Source: CAIZGX01 sp964511555 (GTDB lineage Bacteria; Bacteroidota; Bacteroidia; Flavobacteriales_D; Sanyastnellaceae). From it: a stretch of 28,528 nucleotides of DNA. Below the pieces are notes generated by a model. The model was not told where the DNA came from. It saw nothing but the letters and a program-made list of their open reading frames with translations, and ran no database searches. The first letter of the stretch is position 1, and each line of letters begins with the position of its first letter. The stretch spans positions 1-28,528 of the forward strand of contig CAZEFR010000031.1 of assembly GCA_964511555.1 (NCBI GenBank). Direction: 5' to 3'. The position numbers and the translations under genes are program-made. Below, piece by piece: positions 23,325 to 28,528 of the stretch.

Positions 23325-25886
23325 TTGGCTAAAAAAAGAAAAGGCGAAGTCGACACTTCCGCCGAATTTGAAGATAGAAACGAACACTTGCAACGCGACG
23401 TCCGCTCCATGCGCATAGCGGGGCTTGCTATTCTCTTGTTTTCCGCATTTACTGCACTCGCTTGCGTTTCCTATCTATTCTCTGGCGCTCATGATCAGCA
23501 ACTTTTTATTGGCAGTGGTGGACTGAACGAATCGTTTCACAACTGGATGGGCGGACTGGGTGCGCGATGGGCTCATGCACTAATGTTCCATTTTGCTGGA
23601 ATCGCGGCGCTTTGTATCCCCCTTTTAACATTCCTTGTTGGCATGCGCATGCTGACCGGAAAGCACTTACTTCCCTTTTTGAAAACGCTTCGCATTAGCG
23701 TGGGCGTCATGCTCTTTCTACCTCTTGCCATCGGATTCTTTGCACACCGTACCAACCCTATTCCGTTCGATCACATTGAAATACTCGTTAATGGATTATT
23801 CGTTGGTGGATACGGTGTTGTTGCGACACATCTTTGTGTTTCAAATTTGGGATGGATGGGCACCCTATTCGGAATTCTGTTCGTTGTTCTCGTTTTCTTC
23901 ATCGTAAACTTCAACCATCACGTAGACACATTCATTGCCAGACTAGGCGTGCTTTTCAGATCAAAACCAAAGGCAGATGAACCACGAATTATCGAAGAAG
24001 AGGAAGAAGAAATTCCATTTCAACCTACTGTAAATTCGGAAGAGACTACCGTTGAAGTAAAGGCTGAAGCCATTCCAAGCCATTCACCCGAGCCCGAGCC
24101 GGAAGTCTACGAAGTTATTTCCGACGAAGACACTCCCACATCAACTGCACCAGCCAGTTTCGACTTTGACAATCCACTGGATCCACAACCTACTTTCGAA
24201 TTGATTCAGGAAGAGAAAGAAGAAAAAAAAACGACGGATGAATTTGAATTGAGCCCTATATCTTCTGGGGGCTCAACCATCTTCGAGGACGATGACATGG
24301 GTGATTTAGGTATTGAAATTGCGCCAACGGTTCAAGCCGAAGAGCTCAGTTCCGATGAAATTGAAAGCACTGAATTCGGGGAATACGATCCGAAACTAGA
24401 CCTTTCTCGCTACCAACTGCCTTCAATAGACCTCTTGCAGAACTACGGTGGAAACGGACCTCAAATTTCGAAAGAGGAATTGGAGGAAAACAAAAACCGA
24501 ATCATTGAAACGCTCAATCATTACAAGATTGAAATTGCCAAGATCAAAGCCACCATCGGACCCACCGTTACATTGTACGAAATTGTTCCTGCGCCCGGCG
24601 TTCGTATTTCGAAAATCAAAAGTTTAGAAGACGACATTGCGCTTTCACTTGCGGCCCTTGGTATTCGTATCATAGCACCAATCCCTGGAAAGGGAACAAT
24701 TGGTATTGAGGTTCCGAACAGCAGACCCGACGTGGTTTCTATGCGTTCGTTAATAGCAAGCGACAAGTTCCAAAATGCAGACATGGAACTTCCGTTGGTT
24801 TTAGGAAAAACCATTTCAAACGACATCTTTGTAACGGACTTAACCAAGATGCCTCACTTACTTATGGCCGGTGCTACTGGACAAGGTAAGTCTGTTGGAT
24901 TGAATGCGATCTTGGTATCGCTCCTTTACCGCAAGCATCCTTCGCAAGTAAAATTCGTTTTGGTTGACCCGAAGAAGGTGGAACTTACCCTTTTCAATAA
25001 AATTGAAAGACACTTCTTAGCGAAGCTCCCCGACGAGGCCGAAGCCATTATTACAGACACAAGCAAAGCCGTGAAGACTTTGAATTCATTGTGTGTTGAA
25101 ATGGACGAGCGCTATGAACTCCTCAAAAAAGCCGAGTGCCGAACCATAAAAGAATACAACGCGAAATTCATTTCAAGAAAATTAAATCCGAACAATGGGC
25201 ACCGCTTCCTTCCATACATCGTTTTGGTTGTGGATGAGTTCGCCGATTTGATTATGACGGCAGGACGCGAAGTTGAAACACCTATCGCACGCCTTGCTCA
25301 GTTGGCACGCGCCATTGGGATTCACTTGATCATTGCAACTCAGCGCCCTTCTGTAAACATCATCACAGGTACCATCAAAGCCAACTTCCCAGCGCGCATA
25401 GCGTTCCGCGTGACCTCGAAAATTGACTCCCGTACGATTCTCGATGCTGGAGGTGCTGATCAATTAATTGGTAGAGGAGACATGCTTTTAAGCACGGGGA
25501 ATGATTTGATTCGTTTGCAGTGCGGATTCGTTGACACGCCTGAGGTGCAGGCCATAACTGAATTCATTGGAAGTCAGCAGGGTTACGCCCACGCCTTCCA
25601 TCTTCCTGAAGTTGCTGATGAAAATTCCATGGAAATTGGTAATTTTGACAACTCGGAACGCGATTCATTGTTTGAAGAAGCAGCCAAGGTCATTGTGTTA
25701 AGTCAACAAGGATCGGCATCTCTTCTTCAACGCAAATTGAAATTGGGTTATAACCGTGCAGGCCGATTGATAGACCAATTGGAGGCTGCAGGTGTTATTG
25801 GCCCCTTTGAAGGAAGTAAGGCTCGGAAAGTTTTAATACCCGATGAGATAGCTTTGGAACAGTTCTTGAAAACCCTGCGTGATTAA
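23325..25886 (+). CDS. ftsK: DNA translocase FtsK
   Basis: The 853-residue hexameric DNA pump couples chromosome segregation to cell division at the septum. It starts at a TTG (MAKKRKGEVDTSAEFEDRNE); no nearby ATG exists. Four to five membrane segments lie between about residues 28 and 205. A Glu/Pro-rich acidic linker follows (about 220-350), then the motor: alpha domain (ISKEELEENKNRIIETLNHY), Walker A GATGQGKS (516-523), DPKKVELTLF, Walker B VLVVDEFADL (about 632-641) and IATQRPSVNIITG. The C-terminal gamma winged helix (about 785-850: LLQRKLKLGYNRAGRLIDQL) normally reads KOPS-like sites. The linker is short compared with Escherichia coli FtsK. lolA follows 11 bases later, so the two are probably co-transcribed. 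Confidence 0.97.
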   Translation: MAKKRKGEVDTSAEFEDRNEHLQRDVRSMRIAGLAILLFSAFTALACVSYLFSGAHDQQLFIGSGGLNESFHNWMGGLGARWAHALMFHFAGIAALCIPLLTFLVGMRMLTGKHLLPFLKTLRISVGVMLFLPLAIGFFAHRTNPIPFDHIEILVNGLFVGGYGVVATHLCVSNLGWMGTLFGILFVVLVFFIVNFNHHVDTFIARLGVLFRSKPKADEPRIIEEEEEEIPFQPTVNSEETTVEVKAEAIPSHSPEPEPEVYEVISDEDTPTSTAPASFDFDNPLDPQPTFELIQEEKEEKKTTDEFELSPISSGGSTIFEDDDMGDLGIEIAPTVQAEELSSDEIESTEFGEYDPKLDLSRYQLPSIDLLQNYGGNGPQISKEELEENKNRIIETLNHYKIEIAKIKATIGPTVTLYEIVPAPGVRISKIKSLEDDIALSLAALGIRIIAPIPGKGTIGIEVPNSRPDVVSMRSLIASDKFQNADMELPLVLGKTISNDIFVTDLTKMPHLLMAGATGQGKSVGLNAILVSLLYRKHPSQVKFVLVDPKKVELTLFNKIERHFLAKLPDEAEAIITDTSKAVKTLNSLCVEMDERYELLKKAECRTIKEYNAKFISRKLNPNNGHRFLPYIVLVVDEFADLIMTAGREVETPIARLAQLARAIGIHLIIATQRPSVNIITGTIKANFPARIAFRVTSKIDSRTILDAGGADQLIGRGDMLLSTGNDLIRLQCGFVDTPEVQAITEFIGSQQGYAHAFHLPEVADENSMEIGNFDNSERDSLFEEAAKVIVLSQQGSASLLQRKLKLGYNRAGRLIDQLEAAGVIGPFEGSKARKVLIPDEIALEQFLKTLRD

Positions 25887-25897
25887 TAAAAAACAAA

Positions 25898-26539
25898 ATG
25901 AAAAATCTATTTCTAGCGTTCGCTCTTCTTGGAACGTTCTCTCTTCAAGCACAGACTTCTAAAGAAATCTTAGATAAACTTTCTACCAAAGCAAAATCCT
26001 GGGCAACCACCTCTTCAGACTTCAGTTCTGAATTAAGCAATCCAAAAACTGGAAAAGTGACCAAGCAAAACGGCACTGTAAAAGTGAAAGGTAAAAAATA
26101 CCAACTTGCGCTTCCAGACTATTCTGTATACTGCGACGGCGCTACTGTTTGGACGTACAATAAAAAATCGAACTCTTGTTCTATCGACAACCTAGCCGAT
26201 GTGAAAGACGGCGGTTTCGACCCTTCTGAGATGTACACCATTTGGAACAAAGATTTCAAACACGAAATGAAAAACACGAATGCAACTGTTGATGGTGTTG
26301 CTTGTTACGAAATCGCGCTTTATCCTTTGAACCCAATATCGAAATCATTTCATACCGTAACTCTTTTCGTTGACAAAGCGAAAATGGAACTTACCAAAGT
26401 GAATGTAGTTACTCGCGATAACGCAAACGTGACGTACAAGATTAAAAACTTCAAAGCGAATCCTGCCATCAACGAAGGAGACTTCAAATTCAATCAAGCA
26501 GGATTCCCAGGTGTGAAGATGGTGGACAACCGCTTATAA
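25898..26539 (+). CDS. lolA: LolA-like outer-membrane lipoprotein carrier
   Basis: The 213-residue protein starts MKNLFLAFALLGTFSLQAQT, a signal peptide. It continues with the LolA fold: KEILDKLSTKAKSWATTSSD, the strand pair NGTVKVKGKKYQLALP, DGATVWTYNKKSNSCSID, and LFVDKAKMELTKVNVVTRDN ahead of the end FPGVKMVDNRL. LolA shuttles lipoproteins across the periplasm from the inner to the outer membrane. The position directly after ftsK, 11 bases away, is a common arrangement. The gene's stop codon lies in the middle of a perfect 14-base palindrome, the first of the ATGA-spaced palindrome chain. The fold assignment is good; strict LolA function is inferred. Confidence 0.88.
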   Translation: MKNLFLAFALLGTFSLQAQTSKEILDKLSTKAKSWATTSSDFSSELSNPKTGKVTKQNGTVKVKGKKYQLALPDYSVYCDGATVWTYNKKSNSCSIDNLADVKDGGFDPSEMYTIWNKDFKHEMKNTNATVDGVACYEIALYPLNPISKSFHTVTLFVDKAKMELTKVNVVTRDNANVTYKIKNFKANPAINEGDFKFNQAGFPGVKMVDNRL

Positions 26540-26616
26540 GCGGATGACACAACACGTTGTGATGACAATCTTCGATTGATGACCGCAAGCGGATGACGCT
26601 ACGCGATGGTAGAGCG
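26530..26616. repeat. Chain of five palindromes separated by ATGA
   Basis: Five inverted repeats follow each other: CCGCTTATAAGCGG (26530-26543), CACAACACGTTGTG (26548-26561), CAATCTTCGATTG (26566-26578), CCGCAAGCGG (26583-26592) and CGCTACGCGATGGTAGAGCG (26597-26616, one bulged base). Every gap between them is exactly ATGA. The palindromes differ in sequence but all begin with C and end with G. The lolA stop lies in the first and the hemF stop in the last, so both convergent genes end inside the structure. I know no named element of this form. Confidence 0.85.
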
Positions 26617-27510
26617 TAAGATGTTTAGCGTTTTTTCTTCGGGAGAATTGGGTTCGACCTGAAAGTCGTATTCCCAAGAGGCGAATTTTGGAAGACTCAT
26701 GAGAATACTTTCTGTTCTGCCTCCGGTTTGAAGACCGAAGAGCGTTCCTTTGTCGCAAACCAAATTGAATTCAACATAACGACCTCTGCGAAGCAATTGC
26801 CACTGCTTCTGTTGCTCGGTAAACTCGAGATTCATATTGGCTTCAACAATGGGTAAATACGCTTTGTTGAAGGTGTGACCTACGGCATTGTTAAACGCCC
26901 ATAGCTCTTCCATAGTATTCTTTTCGGAAGGCTTCTGATAATCGTAAAATATTCCACCCACCCCGCGTGTTTCGTTTCTATGTGGAATGAAGAAATACTT
27001 GTCGGCCCACAACTTAAATTCTTCGTGATTCATACCGTGCGTATCGCAAACGTTTTTCATTTCAGAATGAAAAAAATCGCGTTGCTCTTCGTTCACATAA
27101 ATTGGCGTCAGATCTATTCCTCCGCCAATCCATTGGTCACCCGCATCACTTTCGAAATAACGAACGTTCATGTGAACAATTGGAACATGCGGAGAAAAAG
27201 GATGAATAACCAAAGAAACTCCGGTAGCAAAAAAAGTTTTAGCATCAGGATGCATACGGTCTTTCATCATGGGTGGAACAGGACCTGTTACCGCAGAAAA
27301 ATTCACTCCGCCCTTCTCAATCAGAGAGCCGTTCATTACACGCGTTCTTCCTCCTCCGCCTCCTGTATGTTTCCACATATCTTCACGAAAATCGGAACCG
27401 TCGAAGGTCTCCAATGCCGCACAAATACTGTCTTGAATCTCGAGTAAATCACCTACTACTCTTTGCTGAAAAGGTGTTAAACTTATTTCAATTTGTTCTT
27501 CAATCCCCAT
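26599..27510 (-). CDS. hemF: Oxygen-dependent coproporphyrinogen III oxidase
   Basis: The 303-residue enzyme oxidatively decarboxylates coproporphyrinogen III to protoporphyrinogen IX in aerobic heme synthesis. Family motifs are intact: MWKHTGGGGGRTRVMNGSLI with EKGGVNFSAVTG, then HMNVRYFE, WIGGGIDLTPIY, FIPHRNETRGVGGIFYDYQ, and RRGRYVEFNLVCDKGTLFGL followed by ESILMSLP. The start ATG overlaps the 3' end of the upstream periplasmic-binding gene by 28 bases; conserved sequence begins near residue 17, so the start is plausible. The last residues RSTIA and the stop are encoded by the fifth palindrome of the chain, which may have replaced the usual C-terminus. The product would support the cell's own heme supply beside the possible heme receptor upstream in the window. 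Confidence 0.96.
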   Translation of the reverse strand: MGIEEQIEISLTPFQQRVVGDLLEIQDSICAALETFDGSDFREDMWKHTGGGGGRTRVMNGSLIEKGGVNFSAVTGPVPPMMKDRMHPDAKTFFATGVSLVIHPFSPHVPIVHMNVRYFESDAGDQWIGGGIDLTPIYVNEEQRDFFHSEMKNVCDTHGMNHEEFKLWADKYFFIPHRNETRGVGGIFYDYQKPSEKNTMEELWAFNNAVGHTFNKAYLPIVEANMNLEFTEQQKQWQLLRRGRYVEFNLVCDKGTLFGLQTGGRTESILMSLPKFASWEYDFQVEPNSPEEKTLNILRSTIA

Positions 27511-28528
27511 CTTCCATTCATTTTTTGAATCACATTCACGTATGCATTCTCATATCCGGATTCAGGACCTGTCTTGAAAAATTCAAATCCTAAAGCTATC
27601 AATCCAGTTTGATCAATTTCATTCAAATGACTTCCGACTTCAGTCCCAAAAAGTTGAAGACCGGTTCCGTAGTACAAAACAATGTCGTGCATGATGGCAG
27701 AGAATTCATCAGGTTCAGATTGGAACTCTTTGCGGTAAGCCGCAATCCACCTCAAATTATCTAGGTTGTAATAATCCAAACTAATGCTTTTCGTCGCCAC
27801 GTTTTTCGAACCTTGCTCAACTCTATTCTCGCTTACGTTAGATTCTCCGCCAACAAAGTTTACATTCAATCCCGTTAGGGCTGTTGTTAACGATGCTCCT
27901 GTCTTCTCATCTGAAGTCATGTCAAGAACCACCACGTTCTTGTTGGCTTTCTTTATAAAGTCATACAACTTCACGCAATTTTGAGAAATATCGAAAGACT
28001 TCAATGAATCGCCACCTTCCGCCAAGAATCCGCTTAAGGCTGCTTCATTTGAAAAATCATCTTTACCCTTTGCGTAGGCTCCAACAATAATTGAGTTCGG
28101 AAATTCTTGTTTTGCAAATCCGGCTAGGTAATACCACTGTGAATTATTTCCTGGATAGGCCTTACGCATGTGCTCAGACAACAACAAAATTTTATTGCTC
28201 ATTTTAACGGGAACAACCAAATGCGAATTTCTTTTCGAAACCCACTTGGCTACTTCTTGAATTGGGTCTTTAAACAATGGACCTATAACAACATCTGCAT
28301 TCACTTCTTCGCATCGTTCAACTCCACGCTTTCCTGCTTCAACGCTGTTTCCTACATCGAATAAATAAACGGTCGCATTTACATTTCGCTTTTGCAACTC
28401 ATCTTGGGCCATCATAGCACCGCGATACATATTGATCGCAACATTTCTCAACTTTACCGAACGCTCATCAAGCGAGTCATTACTCATTTGATACGTTGAA
28501 AAAGGCAACAACAAGGCTATTGAATAAG
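27483..28528 (-). CDS. LppC-like / periplasmic-binding type 1 protein, 5' end cut by window edge
   Basis: The frame stays open to the right edge, reading YSIALLLPFSTYQMSNDSLD, so the N-terminus lies outside the window. IALLLPF is the typical first strand of a type 1 periplasmic-binding fold. It continues with YRGAMMAQDELQKRNVNATV, then ADVVIGPLFKDPIQEVAKWV, VVPVKMSNKILLLSEHM and a C-terminal lobe with AIMHDIVLYYGTGLQLFG. In Bacteroidota such domains often follow N-terminal LysM repeats in cell-wall proteins related to LppC/LpoA, rather than amino-acid transporters. The missing start would decide this. The end overlaps hemF by 28 bases, so the two are probably co-transcribed. The role is unknown; peptidoglycan-linked function is inference. 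Confidence 0.82.
   Translation of the reverse strand, partial: YSIALLLPFSTYQMSNDSLDERSVKLRNVAINMYRGAMMAQDELQKRNVNATVYLFDVGNSVEAGKRGVERCEEVNADVVIGPLFKDPIQEVAKWVSKRNSHLVVPVKMSNKILLLSEHMRKAYPGNNSQWYYLAGFAKQEFPNSIIVGAYAKGKDDFSNEAALSGFLAEGGDSLKSFDISQNCVKLYDFIKKANKNVVVLDMTSDEKTGASLTTALTGLNVNFVGGESNVSENRVEQGSKNVATKSISLDYYNLDNLRWIAAYRKEFQSEPDEFSAIMHDIVLYYGTGLQLFGTEVGSHLNEIDQTGLIALGFEFFKTGPESGYENAYVNVIQKMNGRWGLKNKLK

Noticed and set aside
26534..26758. Minus-strand open frame across the palindrome chain
   Set aside because: It overlaps hemF in another frame and reads through the lolA end; no homology-like features.

Overview
This window looks like chromosomal DNA of a moderately AT-rich member of the Bacteroidota, most likely of the order Flavobacteriales. 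Four things point there: several secreted proteins with type IX secretion (T9SS) C-terminal sorting domains of both type A and type B; promoters of the Bacteroidota form (TAnnTTTG, twice with TTG exactly 19 bases upstream) and no Shine-Dalgarno sequences; the rpmG-DUF4295-ftsY-rimO gene order; and a SusC-like receptor with an N-terminal carboxypeptidase-regulatory-like domain. No phage, transposase, CRISPR array or obvious defence island is visible. Coding density is high and no gene-free stretch exceeds about 240 bases.

Left part (1-8700). A truncated secreted beta-solenoid-like protein runs off the left edge. It is followed by tRNA-Glu(UUC) with its own promoter and terminator, an outer-membrane-like protein, a short RlpA-like protein, and a lipoprotein with a collagen-like tract. 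Next come a small one-span membrane protein and a TonB-dependent receptor resembling heme/hemoglobin receptors. A complex inverted repeat lies between those two. Convergent to the receptor are a diacylglycerol-kinase-family lipid kinase and, overlapping its start by 4 bases, a T9SS type B secreted protein.

Middle (8700-19900). This holds a 1348-residue secreted BNR-propeller protein (T9SS type A), a typical 2-Cys peroxiredoxin and a DUF423 membrane protein. Then comes a very large envelope protein of more than 1350 residues: TPR-like region, PD40 repeats, coiled coil, two Asn/Ser 15-bp repeat arrays and two SPOR-like domains. Its signal peptide can only be read from a non-standard ATT start, and its first repeat array is broken by a 100-N assembly gap. 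A secreted protein with three lamin-tail domains follows.

Right part (19835-28528). Housekeeping genes dominate: rpmG-DUF4295, then ftsY-rimO-queE with touching or overlapping ends, divergent ftsK-lolA, and convergent hemF preceded by a truncated LppC-like periplasmic-binding protein.

The most unusual item is at the lolA/hemF junction (26530-26616). Five different short palindromes follow one another, separated every time by exactly the four bases ATGA, and both genes' stop codons lie inside the chain. Also notable are two strong intrinsic terminators of plus-strand genes that lie inside the coding sequence of the convergent neighbour (the lipid kinase and queE).
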